Notes under the pieces: generated by a model
Database searches by the model: none
Told to the model about the DNA's origin: nothing
What the model saw: only the letters and a program-made list of their open reading frames with translations
Translations under genes and position numbers: made by a program
Shown here: positions 1 to 9,044 of the stretch, one piece after another
How the letters are laid out: each line of letters begins with the position of its first letter
Numbering within the stretch: position 1 is the stretch's first letter
Assembly: GCA_963921935.1 (NCBI GenBank)
Contig: OY998179.1
Span: 23,557,114 to 23,621,113, forward strand
Reading direction: 5' to 3'
DNA: 64,000 nucleotides
Origin: Galeruca laticollis
Lineage: Eukaryota; Arthropoda; Insecta; Coleoptera; Chrysomelidae

Positions 1-2
1 GA

Positions 3-572
3 GCGTCACCTTTTTTTGCCATCATAATGGATACGACACAGGACATATCGAAGGTAGATCAGCTAAGCATTGTTGTGAGGTATGCAGTAATAACCAAATC
101 GGAAAATGGACAGCCAATTGATATAGAAGTAAAAGAAGTGTTTCTAGGCTTTTATGCAGCCTTCAAACATGGCGCAGTAGATTTAGTCAACCAAGTGACA
201 ACATTATTTAACGACAAAAATATTGATTTAAAAAAATGTGTGGGGCAAGGCTATGATGGAGCCTGTGTGATGAGTGGTGTGTATAATGGTGTACAAAAAC
301 ATATTAAGGATATCCAGCCTAACGCAGAGTACGCACATTGTGCCACTCATAATTTAAATTTGGTGATAAATGATGCCGTTAGCAGTTGTGTGGAAATACA
401 GAATTTTTTCACAACGTTTCAAAATTTGTATAACTTTTTCGGAAACAGCATCAAACGTTGGGATCTACTGTCAAAATCGCTAATAGCAATTGAATACAAA
501 ACCGCTTCAAGCCTGGATTTAAACGAAGTCATTGATACTTTTGCGAAAACTAAAGCTAGGAAAAAATTGTAA
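3..572 (+). pseudogene. hAT-type transposase-like fragment (ZMYM/DUF4371 class), cut by the window edge
   Basis: The frame is open from base 3, so the ATG at 27 is internal and the gene starts outside the window. The residues around 'MDTTQDISK', 'GQGYDGACVMSG' and 'AHCATHNLNLV' are the catalytic-core hallmarks of hAT transposases of the DUF4371/ZMYM-like class, with an acidic residue, the 'GQ(G)YDGA' block and the 'C/AHxLNL' block in order. The protein stops at 572 after a basic tail that has no family similarity. The C-terminal dimerisation domain is therefore missing, and this is a truncated relic, not an active gene. It lies just outside the Polinton and is unrelated to it. The remaining 175 bases up to the Polinton are AT-rich and show nothing. 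Confidence 0.75.
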
Positions 573-753
573 ATATAATTGTTATTTAGTCAGTTGGTAG
601 GCCCGACCTTTATATAATTAACCTTTGAATCTTCTCTATTTCGTTTTATTAGCCAAACCTACACCAAGTATTAATTGTAATTTATGTTGTTACTGTTTAA
701 TATTTTTATTACCTGCCCAGCAGTGCACAAAAAAGAGCTTAAGAAGTTAAGTA

Positions 754-1217
754 AGTAGATATACTAAGCCGGTTCTGGGACGGAAGTCGGCCATGTTGGA
801 TTTCGTTGACTGTGCGCGCGCACCGGAAGTGGCATCCATCTTGTGTCAATGGCGGACGTGTTGGTGTGACGTGTGTCGTATCCATCTTGTGTCAATGGCG
901 GGTCGTTGGCGAGTATTTCGAATGTCGCGACTGTGACGGCATCCATCTTCTGTGACGTCAATCATGGTCCACATGTGTGACGTAGCACTTCCAATTTGGT
1001 GGGTTGTGTCGTTGGCGGGTGATTCGAATGTCGCGACGGCATCTTCTGTGACGTCAGTAAAATCCCTACGGCATCCATCTTCTGTGACGTCAATCGTGGT
1101 CCACCACAACACTTCCAATTTATAAAATTGAAAAAATGGTCGACCGTGAGATTCGAACTCACGACACACACAGCGACTTTCTCGTTCCTAACACAGTCCC
1201 TAACCGTTGCGCTATCG
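754..1217 (+). repeat. Polinton left TIR (464 bp)
   Basis: This is the inverse complement of 17277-17740. It is GC-richer than the rest of the element and contains internal reiterations of an 'AAGATGGATGCCGT'-type unit, three TGACGTCA palindromes, a CCGGAAGT ETS-like site near 821 and, at its inner end, a tRNA-like Pol III unit. Small open frames in it (for example 846-1169 and 962-1171, minus strand) recur exactly in the right TIR and are by-products of the repeat. Confidence 0.97.
953..1092 (+). promoter_or_regulatory. Cluster of three TGACGTCA (CRE/ATF-type) palindromes, left TIR
   Basis: Exact TGACGTCA occurs at 953-960, 1049-1056 and 1085-1092, each next to CAG. TGACGTCA is the established binding site of CREB/ATF bZIP factors. 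Three copies in 140 bp of a repeat that also carries ETS-like CCGGAAGT look like a promoter or enhancer. Function is inferred. Confidence 0.5.
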
Positions 1218-1219
1218 CA
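1137..1219 (-). ncRNA. tRNA-like Pol III unit in left TIR
   Basis: Mirror image of the unit at 17275-17357, transcribed toward the left end of the element. It has an A-box-like TAGCGCAACGG, a B-box-like GAGTTCGAATCTC flanked by a perfect 5-bp T-stem (GTGAG/CTCAC around loop TTCGAAT), an encoded CCA and a T-run. A standard acceptor stem and anticodon arm do not form, so this is a tRNA-derived or tRNA-mimicking sequence and not a normal tRNA gene. Confidence 0.6.
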
Positions 1220-1429
1220 GGGGGTGAGAAAAATAATAATTACAAAGACAGTATTTAATGGATTAATGGGGAGGTGTGAGGGGTTTTATAACAAATTTCT
1301 TCACAGGTCTTTATGAGAAAAAACCGTTCCGTCCGACTAGGAGGTTGAGACATTATTGTGTGTGTGTGTGTGTGTGGAGATACACAAAATATAGGACACT
1401 AATATATCTGTAAACGAATCAGTTGTAGT

Positions 1430-1744
1430 ATGTCATTAGTTGAGTATAGACGTCTATTTGAGGAGTTTATTATAAAAATAGATCGATTGAATAAGGATGT
1501 AATATTTTATGAAGAAAAACGAAGGGTTATGAAGCAAATTGCAAACCTGTGCCTTTCTGCTGCTGATACTACCGACTCAGATCAAAAGAAGTGGGAGAAG
1601 CTTACAATAAATTGGGTGCCAGACGAATTACAAAACGGAGCTCGACGACAGGAGATTTCAAGTGCTGTAGATTATATCTTTAGATGTCCGCAAACAACAA
1701 CATATCCATTAAACAGAATTCAACCTACAAAGCTTTCACCATGA
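1430..1744 (+). CDS. Polinton accessory protein, 104 aa, unknown
   Basis: I do not recognise this protein. It is mainly helical and charged ('RRLFEEFIIKIDRLNKDVIFYEEKRRVMKQIANL', given in the sequence as residues ~8-42) and could form a coiled coil. It is one of two small plus-strand frames at the left end, converging on the minus-strand block. It overlaps the next small gene by a few bases or by 61 bases, depending on which start that gene uses. A region just upstream carries a GT microsatellite (~1357-1376). It may be an exon or a spurious frame; position and codon spread make it plausible but unproven. Confidence 0.4.
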   Translation: MSLVEYRRLFEEFIIKIDRLNKDVIFYEEKRRVMKQIANLCLSAADTTDSDQKKWEKLTINWVPDELQNGARRQEISSAVDYIFRCPQTTTYPLNRIQPTKLSP

Positions 1745-1920
1745 TCAATATAACCAACACTAGCAGCATGTTCCATAGTATGAAAAATGAACTTAATAAT
1801 ATATTTTCAATGACTCTATGTATATTATTAGCATTCATATTCGTTTTATTATTTAAAATTTTACCAAAAATTGTTAAACGTAAATTTAAATCTTCATGTA
1901 ATATATCCGCTGATGAGTAG
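1741..1920 (+). CDS. Small single-pass membrane protein, 59 aa
   Basis: I chose the ATG at 1741. An in-frame ATG at 1684 would add 19 polar residues. Residues ~20-40 are an uninterrupted hydrophobic stretch ('FSMTLCILLAFIFVLLFKIL') followed at once by a strongly basic patch (KIVKRKFK), the pattern of a type I/III membrane anchor with a cytosolic basic stop. No family is recognised. Small membrane proteins of this sort are common accessory genes of DNA viruses, and a role in membrane interaction is only inference. The stop is followed by an A-run and by a relic repeat. Confidence 0.45.
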   Translation: MINITNTSSMFHSMKNELNNIFSMTLCILLAFIFVLLFKILPKIVKRKFKSSCNISADE

Positions 1921-1924
1921 ATTG

Positions 1925-2090
1925 GGTGTTTTAATAAAAAAAAATCCACTTTAAAAAAATAATTTATTATTGATATAATAATTACAAAGGTAATGTAGTA
2001 TTTAAAAAACCATTGTTGGAGACGTTGTATATTTCTGTAGGGTCCTCCAGTGGTGTAGTAGGTTCAAAGTTTCCAGTTACCCATGATGTG
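1925..2090 (-). repeat. Inverted relic of the right-end gene terminus
   Basis: Read on the minus strand, this segment matches the last codons and 3' flank of the gene at 16243-16719 (~16600-16765). The match covers the 'TTACCTTTGTAATTATTAT' stop region and the A/T-rich tract after it. The two copies differ by a 7-base insertion and one T in a homopolymer. It shows that the region inside the TIR was once also inverted-repeated or captured a copy of the right end. A GT microsatellite adjoins (~2089-2110). Confidence 0.7.
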
Positions 2091-2297
2091 TGTGTGTGTG
2101 TGTGTGTGTCATCAAACTAGTAGACTAAAGGGAAACACACGAGGCATTTCTTTAGTAGAAATTCAGCTTATTGCTGTGTGTTTGCAGCATAGTTTCCAAT
2201 CATTTTTATTCTGTAATACTTGATGCCACATAAAAGAGTATCGAATGCCATGCTGTAATTTTTCAGCTGATGAGTAGATACTAGGTAATAAAAAAAA

Positions 2298-2867
2298 TCC
2301 ATTTACTTGAAAAATTATTTATTCTTGATATAATTGAGTTATCATTGAACATTGAAGAAGATTTCATTTGGAAATTAACCTGATGTTTTACTCATAAAAA
2401 AAAAACATTGTTTCAATTAACAGAAATATTTATGCAATAGTCTAAAATTATATTGGAAAAAACAATATTTTACATTTTAATATGAAAGTATAGTAATATA
2501 TGTTATAAATTAATATGAAAGAGTAATAATACTACAAACGAATGTCATAATTCACAAAGTAGTAATATATGCTATAACTTAATCCATTTACTTGAAAAAT
2601 TATTTATTCTTGATATAATTGAGCTATCATTGAACATTGAAGAAGATTTTATTTGGAAATTAACCTGATGTTTTACTCATAAAAAAAAACATTGTTTCAT
2701 TTAACAAAAATATTTAGGCAATATCCTAAAATTATATTGGAAAAAACAATATGTTACATTTTAATATGAAAGTATAGTAATATATGTTATAAATTAATAT
2801 GAAAGATTAATAATACTACAAACAAATGCCATAATTCACAAAGTAGTAATACATGCTATAACTTAAT
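2298..2867. repeat. Direct tandem duplication, 2 x 285 bp
   Basis: Both units, 2298-2582 and 2583-2867, start TCCATTTACTTGAAAAATT and are nearly identical. They are very AT-rich and carry no gene. A shorter duplication (GCTGATGAGTAGAT followed by an A-run) at ~1909 and ~2266 precedes them. The stretch lies downstream of the minus-strand block and of the converging small genes, so it is a gene-free junction region. Confidence 0.9.
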
Positions 2868-2968
2868 ATGTAATAGTTTAATATAAAAGTATAAAACTAT
2901 ATTTGAGTTCATATTATTATATATTTAAATATATGTGAAAAGTGAAAAATGGTTTTACAAAGTTGTAT

Positions 2969-3241
2969 TCAAAAGTCAGCAAAAATAGTTTCATCTGAAT
3001 CATAGTCAGAATCTTCAGGTTCTGTAGGTAAATTGAAATGAAGAATTAATCCATTTAAAATTTCTATTGGAAAATCAGTATATATGAGTTTTAGTACTCT
3101 TCGACAATCATTTTTAGATAGTGATCGAGGTACTTTAATCATTGCAACAGCACTTCGAAAATCTCTGATTAATTTACGTGATTTCTTAAGAAATTTTACA
3201 CGCCGTTTGGCACGATCTTCAGTTTCGGGAGTAGGAGACAT
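2969..3241 (-). CDS. Polinton small protein, 90 aa, basic N-half and acidic tail
   Basis: I do not recognise a named family. The N-terminal half is strongly basic (RAKRRVKFLKKSRKLIRDFR, residues ~10-29), and the C-terminal quarter is acidic with a 'DSDYDSDE' run. It follows the polymerase gene on the same strand with a 23-base gap, so it is the last gene of the minus-strand block. A nucleic-acid-binding or regulatory role would fit the charge pattern but is inference. An opposite-strand frame at 3084-3413 is a shadow. Confidence 0.65.
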   Translation of the reverse strand: MSPTPETEDRAKRRVKFLKKSRKLIRDFRSAVAMIKVPRSLSKNDCRRVLKLIYTDFPIEILNGLILHFNLPTEPEDSDYDSDETIFADF

Positions 3242-3264
3242 TTTTTATCTAAAAACAAAAAACA

Positions 3265-6200
3265 TTATTCCAAAATACTGTAATGTCCCCATGGAAGCGT
3301 ATCAAATGAATCGGGAAGTAATTTCCTTTTATCATCGTGAGGACTCAAAGCGATTTTTGTTTGTTCAATGCTATACACATTATGAGCGAAGGAACGTATC
3401 GTATTTTGAGTAATTGTCATCTGTTTCCAATTTTTCAAACAATCCACATAATCATCGAAAATTATTTTATTTTTCACAACACATTTTTTAATCCCCTTTG
3501 ATTTTTTGACAACTTTGCCCCCCTGAACTTTGTAACTATACATTTTGGACCTTAAACCAACAAAATGGGTGATTATTTGTCCATTAGCTTCATATTTCAT
3601 CAAACCTAGTATTTTTTTATTAACTCGGGGTATGTTGTAGATATTGTTAATGGGATAATCTGATGTATCAAATTTGTCAATGTTTGCGTCAATTAACTGT
3701 TCGTATGCATCTTCACAAGTAAGTTGATAAACAAAACTATCAGTGTCGGTGTACATCAACTTACAATTGTCTACTCCCATTGTGGGAAGCATAAAATTGT
3801 AATGGAAGTCATACATTACAGTTTTCGAGATGTCAAGAATAACCATACCCACGTATATCGGTTTATTGAAAATTAGTTCAGACTTTTTCAATTCGATTGC
3901 CATCAAAGGTGGATCACCATCATCGAAAACTGTTCTATTGTGATAACGCGGACTAGCAATAAGATTTTTAGCACCATAACGACCCTCATATGTAGATACC
4001 AATTTACAAATTCTATGTTTACGGATGGATTCCATACATTTCCCAAACACAGCATTATTCATTAGTTTTCTCAAATCTTTCTCAAAGTCGCTGGTGGCTA
4101 AAGTCCTCAATCGATTGTTTAATTCGATGTAGGGTTGAAGCCATGCAGATTGTTGGAATTTCAAAACTTTGTGAACTTTTTCCAATACTAGTCCATGTTC
4201 TAGGGCTTGCTTTAAATTTCTATAATGTAAAGTGTAACTTTTTTTATCGTGTAGGGTAGTCATTAATTTTGTTAATTTTGAATCGGGTGGTTTGTGGTGT
4301 TCGGGACACATAGGAAAGTCTTTATGTAGATTATGCAACTTGTCTGGATATAACAAATCCACTTGAAGAATATAGCCTTCGGGGTTATCATCTGGGATGG
4401 ATTTTATGAAATTGATGTCGTTAAATTTCTCCATATCATTTTCGATCCACTCGAAGCCATCAAAGGGCAAATGTTCACACATCGCTTTTCCATACAAATT
4501 ATTTACATCTGTATAGAGAATATACATTGATGGTTTCTCAACATCATATTCAGACATATATTTATTATTTGCTTCACTGTACCTATTGCAACACTGTGAT
4601 ATTCCTCCTCTAATAGCCTTTTCAATAAACATTATCATATCAATATTTTTTAAAATTTGCAGTTTACATTTTGTAAACTTTAGCATCACATTCCACGCAT
4701 ATCCTGGTATACTGTAGAACCATCCAGGATCTAGACCATACGTTGCTAAAGCTGTCTCTCTAAAATTTTCAAACACATCTGCTAGAAGAAGAATATCGGT
4801 GCGCATGTATATATCGCTATATTCTCCAAGTGTTTTTACATTGAAAGACCGCCAAACATTTTTAGCGTGAGCATAATCATCATCAGTTACGTTCGCTTCA
4901 TTTAATTTATTATAAAAACATTCAATCGGTGGTAATTTATCATCATTCAATTTTTCCAAGTTATTAATATAGTCATAAGGAAAGATACCTTTACGTGTCA
5001 ATAATGTAAATTGGATATTGGTTAAATTATGGTTTTCTTTTTTCAAAATTTTCAAATAATTGGTGTCCAAAGTTTTAACGACAGCATCCAAACTAGATCC
5101 CAAAAAACGAAACGAATCAATAAATCTGAATTTTATGTTTGTTTCCGAATCGTATTGTGTGAATGAAATGTATTTTTCCTTATTGATTGGTAAAAGGCTG
5201 ACTCTACCACGTTTGGCAATATCTCTTATGATAAAATGGCTATCATAACCAGACAAATTGTGAAATACAATCGGCACAACAAACAGTTTTCTAAAATTTA
5301 AATTGCAGGATTGGTGCGCAAATCCTCGAAACTCCCCCGTAAAATGATTGTGATCACGTACAACTATATCTTTTTTATTAAACTTTTTTTCACATATATG
5401 ACAAACAGTTGCATCATTAGTAGTTCTTGGTTTGACTACCATTGGTACAATTATTTTAATTTTTGAATCTACAAATTTAGCTATATCAGTCATTTCGTTA
5501 GCGAACCAATCCATACAATCCACACCTCTGTAACTTTTGTAAAACGATAGAGAATCGTCAAAAGAACATTTTATATAGTAGCCTGCACTGTAAGTTTTAT
5601 GATGTTGATATTTGTTTGTTGTTTTAGAAATGATTTCATTACATTGTGTCAATTGAGATTCAAAATCAGCATAAATAATAAAAGGACATTTTTGCTTGTA
5701 TGTATAATTCTTAAACTCAACAAAATCATATTTGGGAAATGAAATCTTTTCATTGTTTAAATTCTCACAAAGTTCGGAATGATCATCCAGTCTCTCACGC
5801 AATGAAAAGTAATTGAGACATCTATCACAAACATATTTTTTATGATCGTTTCTATTTAACTGTGAACTAATTAAACGCGATAAATCTTTAACCCAACAAT
5901 AATGATATTTTACCTCAACAATAGTACTGTAATCATTATGAGATGGCGTTGTTTCATATTCGTTTAATTTCGGAAAGTATTTATCTTGAATGAGTAATAA
6001 GTTGACGTGACGGTCTAATTTTTTCCTAGTCAATCTTGCCGGCAATACTGTGTAAAATGTTTTGTTCACTGTTTCATTGTACTCTAACATATAAACGTTT
6101 ATGGAAATTTCATTTAGTGTTTCAAACTTCTTAATTTGAGGCAGTTTCATTGGCATATCTAAGCCTCGAGTTTTCAAAACGGTGGAATAGTGTGGATATG

Positions 6201-7002
6201 ATGATGTTCGGCTCACCTGCCCTGTGGGAGCGTGTAAACCTGCAACAACGCTCCAGAAAAAACACGCTTCATCATTGTTCTGGATGTTGATGCATGCATG
6301 TTTTTTCTGTATCTGCTCAGGCAATCGAATGAAAGATGAACCATTACCCATTTCGTATTTGTTAATTGCTATCTCTAGTGAAATGATTTTGCTTAATGCC
6401 CAACCGCTCTGTTTCTCTTGAAACTCTGACATTTTATTCAAAATACGATCTACGACATTATTTTTAAACCATTCTATTAAATCAGTTCCCTCATCAATGA
6501 TTGCATTGGGTGTACTAAAATGTTTTTGATTTACCACCTCCCGATCATTCGATTGCTTTATATAATCACCAATGAGAGTAGTATTAACTTTTATTATTTT
6601 TAGATCCTTCAATATTTGTGAAATTTTAACGTTGAATAAATTAAAAGCATCTTTGAAAAATTCATCGATTACTTTATGTTTCAAATTTACAATAAGCCCT
6701 GTCCTAATTCTACAATTAAAAATAACCCCAACATCTAACCATTTTACACTTCGTTTTCTCAACCCATAACCCATATTTTTTTTTGTAATTGAATTAATTT
6801 GATGACGTAATCGCTTAAGTTCCCCAATTTTTGATTGAATTTTTCTCTTCTCACCAATGGAAAATTTGAACTTAACCAAAGTCAAGACACATCTCCTAAC
6901 ATGACGGTCTATTAATTTAATTATTGAATTAGCTAGCGGTTTAGAATAATGTTCTTTTAGGAAAGTTAACGTTTGATCAGCTTTGTTCATTAAATTCACC
7001 AT
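3265..7002 (-). CDS. Protein-primed family B DNA polymerase (pPolB), 1245 aa
   Basis: Replicates the element, in this family from a terminal protein primer at each TIR. Visible motifs: 3'-5' exonuclease Exo I 'YADFES' (~443-449), 'GYDSHF' of Exo II, and 'DSFRFLGSSLD' in the exonuclease region. Polymerase motif A is 'DVNNLYG' (~834), motif B 'LMNNAVFGK' (~984) and motif C 'YTDTDS' (~1084), with both catalytic Asp present. Before Exo I lies a C2H2-like finger (CDRC...H...C, ~395-413). After it comes a 'CHIC...DHNH.TG..RG..H..CN' block (~535-570) like the endonuclease VII/HNH insert usual in Polinton polymerases. Length and motif order match intact family members and no stop interrupts. A 102-aa gene lies 59 bases upstream on the same strand. 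Confidence 0.97.
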   Translation of the reverse strand: MVNLMNKADQTLTFLKEHYSKPLANSIIKLIDRHVRRCVLTLVKFKFSIGEKRKIQSKIGELKRLRHQINSITKKNMGYGLRKRSVKWLDVGVIFNCRIRTGLIVNLKHKVIDEFFKDAFNLFNVKISQILKDLKIIKVNTTLIGDYIKQSNDREVVNQKHFSTPNAIIDEGTDLIEWFKNNVVDRILNKMSEFQEKQSGWALSKIISLEIAINKYEMGNGSSFIRLPEQIQKKHACINIQNNDEACFFWSVVAGLHAPTGQVSRTSSYPHYSTVLKTRGLDMPMKLPQIKKFETLNEISINVYMLEYNETVNKTFYTVLPARLTRKKLDRHVNLLLIQDKYFPKLNEYETTPSHNDYSTIVEVKYHYCWVKDLSRLISSQLNRNDHKKYVCDRCLNYFSLRERLDDHSELCENLNNEKISFPKYDFVEFKNYTYKQKCPFIIYADFESQLTQCNEIISKTTNKYQHHKTYSAGYYIKCSFDDSLSFYKSYRGVDCMDWFANEMTDIAKFVDSKIKIIVPMVVKPRTTNDATVCHICEKKFNKKDIVVRDHNHFTGEFRGFAHQSCNLNFRKLFVVPIVFHNLSGYDSHFIIRDIAKRGRVSLLPINKEKYISFTQYDSETNIKFRFIDSFRFLGSSLDAVVKTLDTNYLKILKKENHNLTNIQFTLLTRKGIFPYDYINNLEKLNDDKLPPIECFYNKLNEANVTDDDYAHAKNVWRSFNVKTLGEYSDIYMRTDILLLADVFENFRETALATYGLDPGWFYSIPGYAWNVMLKFTKCKLQILKNIDMIMFIEKAIRGGISQCCNRYSEANNKYMSEYDVEKPSMYILYTDVNNLYGKAMCEHLPFDGFEWIENDMEKFNDINFIKSIPDDNPEGYILQVDLLYPDKLHNLHKDFPMCPEHHKPPDSKLTKLMTTLHDKKSYTLHYRNLKQALEHGLVLEKVHKVLKFQQSAWLQPYIELNNRLRTLATSDFEKDLRKLMNNAVFGKCMESIRKHRICKLVSTYEGRYGAKNLIASPRYHNRTVFDDGDPPLMAIELKKSELIFNKPIYVGMVILDISKTVMYDFHYNFMLPTMGVDNCKLMYTDTDSFVYQLTCEDAYEQLIDANIDKFDTSDYPINNIYNIPRVNKKILGLMKYEANGQIITHFVGLRSKMYSYKVQGGKVVKKSKGIKKCVVKNKIIFDDYVDCLKNWKQMTITQNTIRSFAHNVYSIEQTKIALSPHDDKRKLLPDSFDTLPWGHYSILE

Positions 7003-7061
7003 TTTTTCACTTTAAATATATAATATACATATATAATAAATAAAAACTCACCAAGCGAAAA

Positions 7062-7370
7062 CTAATTTTCAACAATTTCAAACGATATTGCACGATTTGG
7101 TCTGCCCACTTCAATTAATCCTCTAAATATGAGAGAATGCTTTTGAGCTTTGAAATAATCAAGTTGACATCGGTACTGTTCCGTCACTCTCTTGGGCAGG
7201 AATGTGATATTGTCTGCGAATTCTATCAAAATGACTTCACCACCAAATTTGCTTGAAACTAATTTTGCGCCTAAGATAGGGTATGCTTCCCCAAGCGTCA
7301 AATGTTGAAGTTTAATAATAGGCTTCTTCTCTGTAATTAACGACACTGAATTTAATGAAGGTAGATCCAT
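7062..7370 (-). CDS. Small Polinton protein upstream of pPolB, 102 aa
   Basis: Family not named with certainty. The sequence is mostly short beta-prone segments ('IIKLQHLTLGEAYPILGAKLV', 'EVILIEFADNITFLPKRVTEQY', 'LIFRGLIEVGRPNRAISFEIVE', quoted here by position ~17-37, ~45-66, ~79-100). An OB-like all-beta fold, such as a small single-strand-binding protein, would suit both this pattern and its place directly upstream of the polymerase on the same strand. That function is inference. No Cys cluster, signal or membrane segment is visible. Confidence 0.65.
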   Translation of the reverse strand: MDLPSLNSVSLITEKKPIIKLQHLTLGEAYPILGAKLVSSKFGGEVILIEFADNITFLPKRVTEQYRCQLDYFKAQKHSLIFRGLIEVGRPNRAISFEIVEN

Positions 7371-7667
7371 CTACAAAAGAATAAATATGTGTTAATAAAC
7401 TCTACCTTTTTAGTGGAACTTTATATCATAAAAAACAAAAGTGAACGATTTGTTATTTGAAGAAATAAATGAAAAACTTACTTTTTTCTGAGTAGCCTTC
7501 ACACAACACACAGATTAATTTTAATATTCTATCACTGTTCAATGATAACTGATTTGTATGATGTGAAATATCAAATTTATATGGAACGATATCCCCCACT
7601 ATTTGCAAGGTGGTTCTCTCAACGATACCCACACAAATTAAAATTTAATAGCTTCTCCTAATATTGA

Positions 7668-8022
7668 AAAAAAGCAATAAACGGTGTTCCCACGAAAAAA
7701 CGAACTACTCTGTACCATTATAATTACGTCTATCTATTAAAATGTTGATTTGAAATGTTTTATTTATTCTCAAACATACAAACTAAAAAAAAAGCAATTT
7801 AATAAACGATGTTCCCACGAGAAAACGAACTACTCTGTACCATTATAATTACGTCTATCTAAATGTTGATTTGAAATGGTTTATTTATTCTTAACCTACG
7901 CACTGAAAAAAGCAATTTAATAAACGGTGTTCCCACGAAAAATCTAATTTCTCTATACCGTTATAATTATGTCTATCCATTAAAGTTAAATATTGATTTA
8001 AAATGTAAATGTTTTATTTATT
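7668..8022. repeat. Three tandem ~120-bp repeats between two minus-strand genes
   Basis: The string AATAAACGGTGTTCCCACGA recurs with small changes at ~7677, ~7798 and ~7919, each followed by the same CTGTACC-ATTATAATTACGTCTATC block and a TTTTATTTATTC tail. The gap 7371-8244 otherwise holds no gene. An array of this kind upstream of the 102-aa gene/polymerase could be a regulatory or replication-related sequence. This is inference. Confidence 0.85.
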
Positions 8023-8244
8023 CTAAGACCCACACACATATATATATGAAATATTATTCTCAAATATATTTCATCAATATAAAAAGTATTGTAATTTTCA
8101 AAAGCAATACATAAAAAATAATTAGTGATCTCCTTCTATCAACTTGGAAACATGAAACAAAATCATTGACAATTTTCGTTTCATTTATCAACTCACATAC
8201 GATGGGAACATGAAATAAAACACAATAATTTTAATTAATTAGTT

Positions 8245-8940
8245 TTAATACTTCTCTAAATCACTGACAATGTTAACTTTACAAAAAAACATATATTCTC
8301 TTAGTGCAATGGCTAATTCGCTATTGTTGATGTCACACATTACTTGATTCAGTTCAAATTTAGTCAAATTTTCATTAGTTTGACTGAAATTTCTAATGTT
8401 TTCCACCAAATTTTCATAGTATTCACCAAAATTTATGGATTCTAAATGAGTGAGACGTGGGGAGATGAGGCAACGATCCGCTTGTAGTATTTGATAAACA
8501 TCTTCTTTTCTTAAAGGTACACTGATATCATGTTTGGTCACCTCCAACCATTTAACACGATCAAATACCATTTGTCGAATGGTGCAGTAGTCTCCACAAG
8601 ATAACACAGCTTCTTCTTTTTTTTCTTCTTCGTGAAATGATGCACTTATAAATGAATTATTATTTAAAATGTCGATAAATGTGAACCATTCGTATGAGCT
8701 GAAGTTGATTTTCTTATGTTTATCGGTGTATGATAGAGTGATCGCAGTACTGAACGTTCTTGCGGGGCTCAAACCACAACCAATTCGAAAATCTCCATCT
8801 GTACAATACTCTGTGTACAATAAGTAGTGGTTTTCCTGTTTGGCTGCCATTTCATACACTTGTAAAATATGATCTAATTGTGTGTCATAATTAACATGAC
8901 TTTGTGTAGCACTAAAATAGCCGCTGTCTTGAGAACTCAT
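8245..8940 (-). CDS. Polinton protein, 231 aa, unknown
   Basis: Not recognised. It begins 'MSSQDSGYFSATQSH', a Ser/Gln/Tyr-rich leader, and continues as a globular domain with several Cys (~46, 55, 118, 122) and 'SYEWFTFIDIL' in the middle. The last ~30 residues are amphipathic. No membrane segment or catalytic signature is seen. It is flanked by a tandem-repeat array downstream and by the integrase gene 104 bases upstream. All its neighbours face the same way, so it probably belongs to the replication/integration block. Confidence 0.6.
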   Translation of the reverse strand: MSSQDSGYFSATQSHVNYDTQLDHILQVYEMAAKQENHYLLYTEYCTDGDFRIGCGLSPARTFSTAITLSYTDKHKKINFSSYEWFTFIDILNNNSFISASFHEEEKKEEAVLSCGDYCTIRQMVFDRVKWLEVTKHDISVPLRKEDVYQILQADRCLISPRLTHLESINFGEYYENLVENIRNFSQTNENLTKFELNQVMCDINNSELAIALREYMFFCKVNIVSDLEKY

Positions 8941-9044
8941 ATTGACGACTGAGAATCTAACCTACAACTCTCTCCTCTATTTATACTCATTCACATCTCC
9001 TACTACTACAAAACAATATATTCATGAGTAGTGAAGCGATGTAA

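Noticed and set aside
764..1171. Small minus-strand ORFs in the left TIR (65, 69 and 107 aa), repeated in the right TIR
   Set aside because: They are identical because the TIRs are identical, are low-complexity and repetitive, and overlap each other and the tRNA-like unit. Not counted as genes.
1357..2110. GT microsatellites as Z-DNA regulatory signals
   Set aside because: Two short simple repeats; nothing ties them to a function.
1909..2275. CTGATGAG strings (1910-1917, 2267-2274) as hammerhead ribozyme cores
   Set aside because: No GAAA-containing stem partner in the right place; the first lies in the coding end of the membrane protein and the second is its duplicate.
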